DNA from: Aphelocoma coerulescens
Taxonomy: Eukaryota > Chordata > Aves > Passeriformes > Corvidae
Direction of reading: 5' to 3'
Length of the DNA: 64,000 nt
NCBI RefSeq assembly: GCF_041296385.1
Contig: NC_091017.1
Location: 48,234,214-48,298,213, forward strand
A model generated the notes under the pieces. The model was not told the origin of the DNA. It searched no databases and saw only the letters and a program-made list of their open reading frames with translations. The position numbers were made by a program, and so were the translations under genes. Below are positions 49,874 through 62,849 of this stretch, in pieces (the first letter of the stretch is position 1; the number at the start of each line of letters is the position of its first letter).

Positions 49874-50134
49874 TCCTTCTGCACTGACCTTGGTGTCTGC
49901 AGAGCTGCTTCACTCACATATTCTCACTCCTCTCTTTGGCCACAATTATATCTGCACAATAACTTTTTTTTCTTCTTAAACATGTTATCACAGAGGCATT
50001 GCTGCCATAGTTGATTGGCTTGGCCTTGGCCAGCAGTGGATTTGTCTTGGAGTTGTCTGACATTGGCTCTTTCAGACACGGGGGAAGCTTCTAGCAGCTT
50101 CTCAGATAATCCACTCCTATTGCCCCCTCAAGTA
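49874..50134 (-). mobile_element. fragment of a large avian LTR (U3 part)
   Basis: On the minus strand the sequence follows the first few hundred bases of a roughly kilobase-sized LTR that is abundant in songbird genomes. Landmarks in order are GAAGCTGCTAGAAGCTTCCCCC, GAGCCAATG, CTGGCCAAGGCCAAGCCAATCA, CCTCTGTGATAACATG with TTTAAGAAG just after (the probable TATA region), GAGAGGAGTGAGAATATGTGAG, and CTCTGCAGACACCAAGGTCAGTGCAGAAGG at the other end. The rest of the LTR is missing on the 49874 side, and the terminal TGTATTGGG-type start is eroded on the 50134 side. I am confident it is this dispersed avian element; placing it in the ERVL/ERV3 class is from memory. Confidence 0.75.
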
Positions 50135-53100
50135 CAATAGTAAATATAATTTTGCATTTCAGGGTATAAAAATAATCTTGCAAAACTAAAAAAAAAAATA
50201 TTCTGTAAGAATAATTTTGCCCTTTTTACAAAGACACTTTTCATTTCTCCAACAGACTCTAGGAAGACTATCATGGCATTGACTGAACTAAGCATTGCCT
50301 AGCCCTCAGGCAAGAGCAGCATAGGCTACCTCCTCCATTCCTGCAGGCTATGGCACATCACAGCTTGTGGGTTGCTGGCACTTCACAGATTCAATCAGTT
50401 GCAGAGGTTAGCAGGACCCCTTCAAACTACTTCATGTTTTCTTTTATCCACCTTTTATTCACTGAATGATGGACAGCAAATAACCAAGGCTTCTACTGAA
50501 ATGGAAAAAGACCCAAAGAATTCTCTAAGTGTATTCAGCAGTATAGTGGATATAGCTGTGAACTAATTTGAACGAAATAAATTGAAAAGCAGAGAGAGTC
50601 AGGTACTACTCACAAAATCATACTAATCCAAATGATTATATTTATTTAAATATTGTGAGTGAAGACTCACCCTAAGATGCTTTTCTAAGTTCATTTAAAG
50701 TATTTTGGAAGCAGCATGGCAAAGTCACAATGTTGGTTGGCATTGCAGAGCTTATGGCCCTGTAACAGAAATCTTACTCTAATTTCTTCACACTGGAGTC
50801 TGAATGATGCCTTTAGTGGTTTGTAGTAATGTTGATCTTGTTCTGTGTGTTTATTTTTTCTGCCACCCTGTTCACATAAACACAGAGTGAGATCTTTAGA
50901 CTGATATTAATAATGAAACAGCAGGCTACTGGAGGAAAAGAGTATTCTCTAGACACAATGTCCCTTACCAGTACTAGGTAGGATGAAACATGACCAAAGT
51001 GCAAATAAAAGTGCAAAGAGAACAATAATCAGGTAGTGAACATTGTTTCCCACTAATTACAAGTATAAGCAATCTGTGATGTACCAGGGCAGGAAAATGT
51101 CTTCTATGGGAAGTGTATACTTGCTAGCAAGCAAGCATTAACCCAGCATAATGAGTCTTCCTCAAAGCTGTTCCTGGAAGCCCCATGCTGTTATCCATAT
51201 GCTGGATGCCTCCGATAAAAATGTTGATTGTGAACTTACTGTTCCAGGAACCTTTGGATTTTATAGTTTTCTTACTTGTAAGGCACCATTTAGCCTCACT
51301 ATGGAATTTTCTGAATCAGACACAAGAGAACAAGCAAGAGTTAAGTCTTAGTGTAATTTTCATGAACATACATTCAGAATCTTTTCATTGACTTCATTAG
51401 GCTTCTCTTGGCTAAACCCAGAATTTTATTAGCATCTTTACAGACACAGCAATTACTAGTATCTGCAGCACAGATCTTGGGCACAGAAAGCAGGACCTGC
51501 CTCTATAAAACCCTGCTGTCAGTGAAAAATTTGGGTAAATGGTATCCGTCACGTCAATGGGCTCTATTCCAATGGCTTTAGGGGAGCCAAGCTTTTACTT
51601 TTGGACTGTAATAATTACTAACATAACTTTAGTTTGAAAATTAGTAAGACATTATCCCATTTAAATGTTATTATTTTGAAAATGGGATTCTTAACTGTCA
51701 GGCCACATTTTATTATCTCTCTCTATTTTCACATATTACTATGTCATAATGTAAATAACACTTTACTTTTTTGCTCTTTATACCTTTCAGGTGATATTTG
51801 TTCTTTTACCTTCTCTTCTCTAATCATCGTCTATCACAGGTGCACATAATTACTTTTGTAATCTTTCCCTATTAGTCAACACCTCTTTCCTTCACACATA
51901 CCATCACTTTTATTCCGAACTTCCTGTAGAGTTAAAAGGAGTCATGATTGAACAGCAAAATTTAACTGTAATGTAATTTTTTCTTGAAATTACACACATT
52001 GTCACCCTGTTCTCTGTTCTCCCATCATAGGAGTCACTGTGTTAATCTTCTTTTACCTTTTTTTTTTTCTTTTAGTTTTTGATGGTGCTTTTTCTTCCCC
52101 AGAATTACAAGTTTACAGGTTACCTTACTTCTGCCCTCATTCATTTGCTTTGCTTTTTCTGCCCCAACCTTCTTCCAGCATTATTGACGAATTTGCTGCA
52201 CACATCTGCATTAAAAGAGTTAGCTATTTGAGCCCAAACTTTTGTTTTCCCTGCACCATTTTTCTTACTTTTACTTATTTTCATTCAGATATCTTTTTAT
52301 ATACTTGGCAAAACTGAGATACAGGGAAAAAATGATGCCAAAGCTGGTTGAGATGCACAGAAGTAATTCATCTGCTATAAAGTGTCCTGATTTCTGGGTT
52401 TAATCTCACTTTGAGTAGCATAATAATAGTGTCCATAGTTATGCAGCAAGTGCACTTGAAAAGAGGTTCTGATATTTAACAGGCTGCAGATCCATAAAAG
52501 TTTGATGTCTTTGTCAGATTAATCAAATGTCTTTAAACTAATCATGTAATGATTTGTTGAGAGTATAGTTTCTCTTTTCCTACACAAGTCCATGTGCAAT
52601 TATTCTCAACTGTAAATCATTTACTAATTTATGAAAAAGAGTTCATAGTTTTAACAGTTAATGGACTCTTTGTGGTACATTTTATAGTTGGCCAATTGCC
52701 CAATATTGTTCTTTGAGAAATTTTAAATGGGAGAATAGAAGCCAGTAGCAAATAAACTTGTATATGTGGAACTACAGTAGGGATAAAAACATGTATTAAA
52801 AAATTTTGGTGATGTTGAAATGTTGATCATTAATGTTCATTTTCAGAAACAATATGATTACTCTTTAATTATCTAGAAAACATTAGCCAGACGAACATGT
52901 AAAATAAGAACACTAATTCAGCATTGTGTTTTCTTCTAGAGTAGGAGTTTCTGTACGTATAAACTACATTCAGTTACTCGTTGCCCTTCTGAAAATATGC
53001 TTTAGTGGTGAGCTGAAGACAACAATGAGTGTGAACAAAACATTATTTGTACAGAAATATTCCTGTAATTTTTATCTTTAATTTTTCCCAGAAAGGCACA

Positions 53101-53621
53101 CAGGTTTGCTCTGATGCCTCCATACAGAAACAATAATATTTCCAGGCTGGACACAACATTTATTTCTCTGAGTCAATGCAATCTATGAGAGTAACTGGTT
53201 TTGCATCAAGCATAAATGAAGATAATGAAGTGAGAAATTAAATAACTTTTCAAGACTGGCTGGTAACTTTGATACAAGAAAGTTGTGCCTTAGGTTTTAC
53301 CAAGTATTTCCAGTTTCATATGCTAGTTTAAAGCTAGAGGGAATTTTCAGTCTATTGTTTCACAGAGTTTTTTTTAGGGAGCAGTTGGTTTACCCTGGTA
53401 CAGTACAAACTTTAGAAACCTTTCTGGTTGAACAGCGAGTTCCATTCTGTCTCACTCAGTTACCAAGAGACAGATGTCTTGTCTCTGCTTCCCTTGGCTT
53501 CTCAGTCCAAGCATGCTGCTAAAACAGAATGCTTGTTTGCCTGGCAAGCCCCAGAGAGCTGTTGATCTAGATGCAGGAATGGGTTGGCCATCAGCTTTCT
53601 CACTATGCAAATAAGCAGAGA
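50135..53621. other. AT-rich noncoding stretch, no gene recognised
   Basis: 50270-50460 stays somewhat GC-rich after the LTR fragment (CAGCTTGTGGGTTGCTGGC and similar) and could be a further eroded piece of it, but I see no matching landmark. Beyond that the sequence is AT-rich, with a 92-codon frame at 52039-52317 of no recognisable product. Confidence 0.5.
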
Positions 53622-53635
53622 TTTTTTTTTTTTTT
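53622..53635 (-). repeat. poly(T) run, 14 bases
   Basis: T14 between an AGCAGAGA stretch and TACAACTAATTCC. It is read as poly(A) on the minus strand. No retroposed body is recognised. Confidence 0.8.
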
Positions 53636-56600
53636 ACAACTAATTCCCCTTGAAACTCAAACTGTGTGGTTTCCATCTCGATGAGTTAATAATCTACAAA
53701 ATACTAGGTATTTTTGGTATGTAATATCACCTCTATCAGATTACATAGACAAAAAAGTAATGTCTGCTGAAATTTTAGTCTTTCAAGTCTTTCAGGTGAG
53801 CCTCAAATTTAAAAGTATTTCACTACTGAATTTGCAGAGAAGAAAAATGCATCACTTCTCGTAAAGGAAGCAGTGAAGAAATATGCCTCCATTGACCTAA
53901 CTAACCAGAATATCCATCCAAGAGTCAGGTTAATAAGATTTCTTTAGGCTGAAAAAATCATACTTGCCTGTTTTGTGATAACAGTATAAAAGAAATTTTA
54001 AATGCCATCCATTAAGAAAGTCTAAGGTGTAGTAGGAATACATAAGCCAATAGGGAAGGTACAAGCCTCCCAAACTATATTTTAGCCAACCCATTTGTTG
54101 AATTTATGAAACTGCTTCTAGGAACATGGACCAAAATCTAGAACTCTTTCCTTCTTGGAAGTTCACTCAAAAGAGAGTAACAAACATTTTATGGTTTATT
54201 TTCTTCTTGCTTTTCAAAGTTGCATAGAAAACAATGCAGCAGGAATTGCCTTTCTCTTTTCATAGCTTGGGAAGCCAGAGAAATGGGCTTAATTATCCTG
54301 CTGAGGAAACTGCTGAAGTCAGCAACCCAGCTTTTTGGATGTTAACATCAAATATTTTCCTTTTAAAAATAATAAAGCCCTCCCTCTCCAATTATGTTTT
54401 AACAGTATAAAATAATACAAATACCAGGGTACTTTATCAAAAAATTCAGAATATCATGTAGATCTTTTATCTTCAGTCTTACCTAAGCACTATAGCACTC
54501 TTTATAGAGGAGCTCTCTGTCACATCAACATAATTAAATACTGAACAGCACTAAATCAGCACATTCCAAGGCAAAAACATGGCCTCCCGAATGCTAGTAG
54601 GGTTCTTAAAAGGCAGTTTTTGCCTCTGATACAACAAGCTGTTCATGTTGGGATAAGCCACTATCCAACAATTCTACCCAGAAGAGCCAAAGACCAGTGG
54701 GAAGTGGGTCTCAGGAATGCCTTCTCTCAGGCATCCCCTATGCACTATTCTTTGGTGTCATGAAACTGCTGCCTTGGCTTTTAGGGAATCCATTCCTAGG
54801 TTCTAACTTCCTCTCCTTTGTGTCAAGGGAACTGAGCTAGCCAGTTCTGGTCAGTGTACACATTGAAGTCACCATACATGATCTCCTTTGTGCATATGAA
54901 CTCAAGTAGCTAAAAAAGCTATCAAAGTACAGATATAGAAATACAACCGTGGTGGTGGGGGTTTTGTGAGGTTTCTTAGCATTGAAGTTTTTAATCAATG
55001 TCTTTTTATATTATAAACATAAAATAGCTTTATAATTGAAAGAATAAACCAGTTTCTTGCATGTTGTCTATGTACTTATAGCACATTCTGATCACTAAAC
55101 TGACACAAAAAAGGAGAAGATGAAAAAAATTATAGAAAATATAGAAAATTAAATTCTGTCTCATAAAGATTTTTACAGCTAGATTGTTCTTATTCAGTGC
55201 TGTAGTTAGTTATAAAGTCCTCATGTCTGGGACAGTATTTATATACCTATATAATGCCTAGAACTATGATATTCTGGTGTTTGATTGCATTTTATGTTTT
55301 CTACGACAACTAGTGGTTACTAGCTCCTCTTTACCTTCAGCAAGACTGAAAATAAAAAACTTTTCCCGCAGAACGGGATATGTAAATAACATTGTCTAAG
55401 TGATAGGCTGCTAGGACTCTGTGACTATGCTACATACTTCTGCCAGGCATTGAAACTCTAAGATGTTCCTCAATACTAATGTGAATTCTGTCAGAAACAC
55501 ACTGAACATGAATTTGCATAGCAAATGTCAGCTAAACAGATGAATGCAGTGGTGGGTAATGCAAAGAAACAGTAAGCCATTGTTAGTCAACAGCATAGGC
55601 AATGGGCTCTGCCACTGAATCTTAACACTGTCAAACTCACGTACATTTTTTAATTATTATGGCTCAGAAGATGCCAATATAAGCAGGTACAAAACTGAAA
55701 GAATTTGACCAGTTCTATTATGTGAGAAAAAGCCCCATGCATTTACCAAATGTGTTGTATCATTTCCTCTTTCTGTTAAAAAGAATAATTAAATACATCT
55801 TACACTGAAAGTTCTGTGGACTTTATACTGACATATTTATATTATATATTTATACATTATTGTTGACATATTAATGTGAATAAAATTATAAGTTCTGCAT
55901 AAATACTATTAGAATTATCCTGACCTTCATCCTGAAAGAAAAATTCATCTACTGTTATTACTAAAACTTTTCAGCATTATTAAATACTGCTCAATGGTGA
56001 TTCTAAAAACAACTAGTTGTATTTAGCATTATCTTTGAAAGTAATTTTACTCAACTGGAGACATAGCTTTAAACTCCTGCTAAGGAGTTGGATTTTTGCT
56101 CAGGGTGTGACAGAAGTTGCATTTTTATAAAGAAATTCAGCTTACTTCTATTCCATTCTCATAAAAAATAGACATTTATTGTTATAACCTTCAAAATGTA
56201 GCATTAAGAAAATTATACACATTATAGCCTAATACATCTGCACTTTAAAATACTGGTGATCTGAACAGTATGACAGCCAGGACCAGGATGTATGAATTTG
56301 TATCTGTCAAATCATATTACTTTGGTTTGTATCTATCCAAGATGGGCTTATGCTGTACAAAGCAAACAAAGAAAGCTGAGCTTTTTTAGATAGACACTTG
56401 TTTACCCATGCAAGGGCACTGCAGATAAGGTGGAACTTTAAAAAATGTCTCTACTGCAATCACACTTGGGATATTTATCTCTTACTCACCAATATATCTG
56501 GTGCAACGCAGAGAGCTCCCCTCAAATACAGTCTAGTTATACAACACTTGTTTTCAGAGCTACAGGCTGCTGTGGAACAAGTGCTTCTGTACACAAGCCA

Positions 56601-59100
56601 CACAGAATAGACTGGTTGAAGCCAGGAATTTATAGATAGGTTTTTTAAATTGTTAAATAAGGTGATATTAAATGTAAATATGAATTACCTTTATATAAAA
56701 TAAATGATGGAAAAGACACATATTAATAACTCAGTTTTCAAATTGATTTTGGGGGGTTTTGTTAGGTATGCTTCTGTCAAGAAACATTTTTTAAAAAAAT
56801 CTGATTTTTTCTACATGAAAAACCTGTTTCACACAGAGACACATTTGGTTAATATGCAACATTTCTTAATACATCAAGTCAAGGTGATTTTTTTTTTTGC
56901 ATCATTCCACTTTGCTTTTTAAAATAACCTTTTAAGTGGAATAGACATGCTGCAATAATTGAAAATGAGAAACCTCTGCTCTAGTCAAATTACAGCACAT
57001 ATGTACAATCACTAGTTATTCATTAGCAATTGTAAAGCCTATTTGGCATTTTACTTCAAGACTAGATTTTCAATAACAGAATAGATACAAAAGGAAATTT
57101 CCCCCAGCTTTATATGCTGAGCATGGCCATATGGTGTGGAATACCCCTATGGTCAGTTGAGGTCAGCTTTCCCAGCTGTATCCCCTCCCAACTTCTTGGA
57201 AACCACCAGTCTCCTCCCTGACTGGGTGGTGGGAAAAGCAGAAAAGTCCCTGACTCTGTATATGCACTACCTAGCAATAATGAAAACATCCCTGCATTCA
57301 AAGACACAGCCCCATATCAGCTAATTTTCAGTAAAGAAAATTAACTCTACACCAGCCAAAACCAGCATGCAGTCACATAATTAAATGTGTATTTGTCTGT
57401 GCTTTCCTATGTTGGAAAGCTAATAAAATACTCACTTAGGAGAATCACAAGAGAGATCCAGGACTAAAGATCAAGATAAAAAAATAAAAAGAAGGCAAGA
57501 AAAAATAACTTAGAGATCACTGTGGGACAAATATTTGATGTACATCACATTTAGTGTTTTGACTAGTGAGAAACAATTTATGGTAATGTCCAGAGAGCTG
57601 CCAAATGCCCTGGTCCTGCTGCAAGCATGGCTCGATAGCAAGAAGCCAAAATATGCAACCTGCAGTAAGCCTGGACAGTCAGTGCCACAGCCTGTTTGAG
57701 ACTAGTACCCAGGATAGACAAGCACACACACACAGGTAAAACACCTGATAAAGCTGTGTCATCTGAAAATGAATCCAAAGGATATCAGCGGTATGATGTG
57801 TTGATCGTTTTAGAAATTCTGTATCAAGAAACATGTAGTTACTGGAACCTGACATCCTGCTAACTTTCCTGGGAGATTTTTTTTCTCCTATGTCTGGCAT
57901 ACCACATCTTTCTGTGTCAACACACTGTACATTTCCATCTATCTGCACTTGTGCCTTCATACCAACACACCCTAGGTCTAAATCATCTAAATGTAGTGTG
58001 CTTTTCAGCCCCTTCCACCTGGCCTGAGGAGCCACCAGCATCCTCTCCCTTCCTCACCCTCATGTCACTCTAGCTCTAGAAAAGATCCTCAAGGAAGTTG
58101 CAGAATGGTCTGGGTGGGTCAAGGCAATCAGGACCACAAGAACCAGACATGCCATCCTGGTCGGCTACTTGACAGTTGCAACATACGGGCTTTACCAGAC
58201 AGACACTGAAGTGTACACAGTCTGTCAAATTCTTTATCATCCTTTCTGCTCTTGCTGTCTAGTTCAGGGGGAGCCAGAAAGTCAAGAGAAACCATTCACA
58301 TACATTCACATTTCCTGATACAGAGGATTATTGAAAATGAATAAAATATTCTAGTTTGGTACTATTGTGGTTTTCCTTGTGAAACCAGGATGCATTTTGC
58401 CTTACTCCACAGTCACTCTCTGTGTGGTGGATGCTATACCAGCGTAAAATCTGATTGACTCCATTAATCTGCAAAAGCAAGTCCACCTTTACAGCAACTC
58501 AGCTAATAATAATTAGTTGTATTTGGTCTAAATAATTCAAGTAACCACAATTTATTTATTGAAATGGACCAATCTCCATGGCATCAAAGTAAGGGAAAGT
58601 TACTAGTGAGTGCTCCCCAGATGATAAACCTATAGCTGTCAGCTTCTCTATATGCTGACATCTCACAAAGTTGAGGCAGATTTTGTTCAAATGTATTTCA
58701 TTTGAAACTTCCTTAGTAGAACAAATTACTGGAGCTCTGGGATGTTTTCTACAGCAAGGCACTGTGTTTGACCACTTGATTTCAAATGCTGCACAACTCA
58801 GACCTCTGTGGAATAGACAAAATGTGATGTTACTCTTGGGTGTTTAATAGTGCAGGAAGGAACACGGTGACAAGCAGCAGCCCAATCTGAAACCAGATGT
58901 TAAGCACTGAAAATACTAATTCCCCACTATGCATTCTTTCATCTGGTCTTCTATTTTGTTTGTGCTTTCCTCTTTTTAACTGCATTGTCAAGTTTATGGA
59001 ATCTTCCAAGCACGTCTGCTTTCTTTCCCATCAAAGAGAACAAAAAAAGTGAAACATAGTCATAACGGGAAAGAATAAGAACTACATTCATTATTATCAA
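53636..59100. other. AT-rich noncoding stretch, no gene recognised
   Basis: No supported gene. Noted within it: a POU-octamer-type site ATTTGCAT at 55512-55519 that overlaps an ATTTGC/GCAAAT inverted repeat (55512-55526), a short (AC)n near 57722-57732, and a 120-codon minus frame at 57679-58041 without a recognisable domain. A possible LINE-endonuclease-like motif near 54862-54873 is discussed in the findings. Confidence 0.5.
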
Positions 59101-59420
59101 AGTAGGGGCACTCTGTTCAGAGCTGTGTTGTTGCACGAGACACACAGAGGATGCCTGGATCAGCTGGCAGAGCAGAGCACAAAGGCTCTGGGCAGGGCTC
59201 TGCCAGCCCAGGACAACAAGCCCACACTGCTCAGTACAGCTCTTTTCTGAGCAACTGCAGTTGGCTCTGCAGCCACGTCAGGCAATATGCTGACAAGTGA
59301 GCCCTTCAGTGCCATCACTCAGCTGGTTGTTGCAGGATTGTGCTCAAAACTCCTGCAGATTCTTAAGCAGTCAGCCTGCATTACCCCGTTTTGCAGCACC
59401 ATTACATCTATCATGCCTGC
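59101..59420. other. GC-richer island containing a nested hairpin
   Basis: This stretch has visibly more G and C than its neighbours and several CTGCAG/GCAG words. It contains the nested inverted repeat at 59163-59207. No open frame of note crosses the GC-rich core on either strand. It could be an eroded, unrecognised LTR, a regulatory element, or part of an untranslated exon; nothing decides between them. Confidence 0.4.
59163..59207. repeat. nested GC-rich inverted repeat (11-bp outer arms)
   Basis: GCTGGCAGAGC (59163-59173) is perfectly complementary to GCTCTGCCAGC (59197-59207). Inside, AGAGC (59174-59178) pairs with GCTCT (59185-59189), giving a second 5-bp stem directly stacked on the left arm. 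The region is the most stable-looking local fold I noticed in the window. Confidence 0.8.
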
Positions 59421-62400
59421 CTAAGACAGTAAAAATTTAAGTGAACAAAAATGAACCAGTAAGGGGAAGCAGGTGAAAAAAAAAAATCATTCTGCTGCTT
59501 CCTGGGGCTATGAAAGGAAACCAGATAGCATGTCACTCAGACTTTTTCCCGCTGCAAATATTCAATGTCATCAAGGCTGTAGCACTTTCAAGAGCTATGT
59601 CTGCATGACCCAGTGCAGTGATGTATTGCATTACCTGTATAAGCTACCTCTTCCACCAGAAAATATTACAGTCATGGTAATAGGGCAGGTAGATCACTCT
59701 CATCAGCCTTGCTGAGTAGCAGATCCTTTTAGCTTCTGCAAACACGGCTGTCATATCACAGATGTGTGGGTAAACATAGCTAGACATGTACTTGTAGCCA
59801 GCACTATGTCATTCTGTGTAGTTAGAGGTGCAAATACTAGCAAAATTCCTTCTGTATCTGAGAAGGAATAATATATATATAAATATATGTGTACACTAAC
59901 ATAAATTTTCTGTCATTTTACTTCAATTTTTATAGCCAGCAAAACCAGTTGATCAATGAAAACAAAAATCATACTCCAAACTCAGAGAATATGTGTTTTG
60001 ATTCATTAGTATCTCAGTACTTTTGAGTATCTTAAAATTTTTGCCTCATCAGAATGATGTCAATGTTTCCTTTAACAGCCTCCCTGACGGGTACACAGGA
60101 GTGTCAAAACTGGCCTTTCTTTTTGTAGTGCCATGTTTTCAGGAAGAAAAATATGTCAGATGTGATTTTATTGACTGGAGTAGATTTATAAACCAATAAC
60201 AAAATACTTTGATTTGGACTGTTTCTATAAGATAGCAATATGCTCCTCCTACACTGTGACTAAGCTGTTACCCTTCACAAAAAGGTGCTAAGAGTACTCT
60301 AAGAATTTCAGCTGTAATAACCATGGATTTCTACATACCTGTTTCTCCCACATGCAGTTTTTCTAAAGCCTGGGTTTATATCACAGTTTTTAAATCATTA
60401 TGTTTTCTCACGTGTCTTCAAATCTGTCTTTAAGAATTACTTCTGCTATGAATCCCATAAAATCCAGCATTTGTTAAGCATCAACTCTGGAATTACGTTA
60501 TATTATGCTAAAGTGCTCCCCGGTTATCATTTTCAAAAGCTCCCATCTCCTTTTTATTCTCCCTAATTTCCCTGTGTGCAACCCTTCTGTACATTTTGTA
60601 AGCACCTAAGAAGAACAAAATTCAATTATTATTCATCTATCACTGTAGTCCAGATTTAAAGTACTTTGCAGGCATGAGTACTAGTCAATGATTTTTATCT
60701 TGAAAATCCATTTTATAAAGAGAGAACTTCACAGGATATAGAATAAACTTGGGAAAGCCAGTAGCTTGCATTGTTATTAATAAGGGACTCCCATCTTGCA
60801 TGGATGACCTGGAAACTTGGCAGCAGTTCTAAGACTCGGAATTACAATATAAATCCCCTAAGTTACCACAGTATGTCAGCAGAAGGTTGGAACCATCATT
60901 GCACGGGTAGAGCTCCTGCTCTTCCCCTGTTTGTGATGGCCGACAAGTGCATGAACAGTCTGTTAACATAACTGGGAAGAAGCAGACACTCGGAGTCTGT
61001 ACACTGACTTCTCCACACAGCTTTCAGGAAGCAATCTGCTGCCCTCCTTTCCTTCTCTTTCCTTGCCACCACTTGAGCACTCACAGTTTGAAATGTTCCA
61101 AGGAAAGGAAGAGCTGCAAATCTTCCAGACTTTTAGTGTGAAAGGATATTGAGAGCCACTCCTGTTTCAGCAAAACTAAGAAAATATTCAAAAATACATT
61201 TTTACACATAAAATTATAAATTTGTATGTAATATACACTTATATTTACTGCCAAATTCTTAGCATTGAAATGGAGAGAGGAATCATGGGCATACACTTTG
61301 ACAAACACTCAGCAGACATACATTCTGATGTGGAGTCACTTTGCTCCTATGTAGACCACTGGAGTGCCTGTGATATTGCTTTGTGTTCACAAAAACTCTG
61401 CAGGCATCTGGAAAAGCCTCTGCAAAAATTAGAGAGTAGAATGTAAAATTTGGGTGTGGAATTTGACCTACAAAATCAAGCACTGTGTGTTGTATCTTGC
61501 AGTCCTATGTGGTGTACTGCCAAGGAACCACAGGAAGAAGACCATATGTTCTCTGCACAGGGAAGGAAACACAGGGAAAGGACACAGTAAGGAAAACAGG
61601 ACAAAAAGCATTTCACAGTAGGCTTTACTACAATTCTATCTGAGTAGAGAAAATCAGAATGCTCAGAGGGCTTTTAGAAAAATCTGAACCTTTAACTTTT
61701 CTCTTTCATGCTGCTACATTTTTGCATTCTCCCCCACACCAGTTTTGTATCCCAAAGTACTGAAAGTCGATGTCATACTATCGATCATCCTGAATCTCAC
61801 CACTTTATAAAAATAATGATAAAGAAACTTCTGTTTCACATATATCAAAACTAAAACTCCTCTCTTTTTTATTTCAAAAAAAGGACAGGAAAAAAATGTG
61901 AAAACATGGAAGTCTACAGGCACAGTAGCAGGAGTTATACACTTGTTTACAAGAAAAAACAGATGACCAGTGCCCTTACAACAAACATAATCAGCAGTTT
62001 CAACAAAACTTGCTTGTTAAACTGATTCATAGCTTTGTATGGCATAATGATTTTATTGCCATTTATTACAGAGCAACATGAGATAACAAGAGATGTTTTA
62101 TCTTTTCTTTATTTTTTTCAGACAATGGCATTATTTGTTAACTGGGATTGATGTCAGAAACAGCAAAGTCAGCTACAGCATGAATTAACATGAACAATAA
62201 ACACTTCCTGAATGTTTCATTCAAAGCCAAAAGATAACAATCATGGTTTTTAACTGAGGGATGAAGGTTTACAATCAGTTGGAGGGATAACTTCCAGAAT
62301 GCTTAGAAAATGTCCATTCATGATGGCTTAAATTAATTATAAATAACAAATAATAGACTGTTTGTTTGTTTTCAAAAAATAAAAGTACTTTGTAGGTGAT

Positions 62401-62849
62401 TGATAAATTTAGCTTAACTTGAATGTGGAAAACTTCAATGCCTAATAAAGTCTAGATAATTATTAAATTTTACTGGAAAGAATTCAGGTATGCCATTGGT
62501 TTTTTATCTGGGTAGAAAACAATGCAAAAAATCAATATAAAGGAAGTTGATATAAACTAAGTAATTTATGAAAATAATTTCACTCATTAAGTCTCATAAA
62601 ATCTCATTAAAATAAAACTGGTATATACACAAGTTGGGAGAAAGTGTTACAAATTTTAAAAAAATTCTCATGTGTTTTTCCCACTAAACAGGACATGTTT
62701 CCAGTTAAACCTTATCCCATTGTGATCACGGACATAGCAGTCGCAGCATTACTTCTAATGCCTTTGGTCCAGACTGCACGAACTGAAACATGACTGTACA
62801 CTGTAATTGTTTCCATAATTAGTTTCTGGTCATAGTTACATATCATCTC
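59421..62849. other. AT-rich noncoding stretch, no gene recognised
   Basis: No supported gene. Frames of 60-80 codons occur on both strands between 60771 and 61483 without recognisable products. The microsatellite at 59869-59890 is listed separately. Confidence 0.55.
59869..59890. repeat. (AT)n microsatellite
   Basis: About ten AT units with one interruption (ATATATATATAAATATATG). Probably length-variable. Confidence 0.85.

Noticed and set aside
57679..58041. 120-codon minus-strand frame as a gene
   Set aside because: No recognisable family, overlaps a 66-codon frame in another register, and is near the chance maximum.
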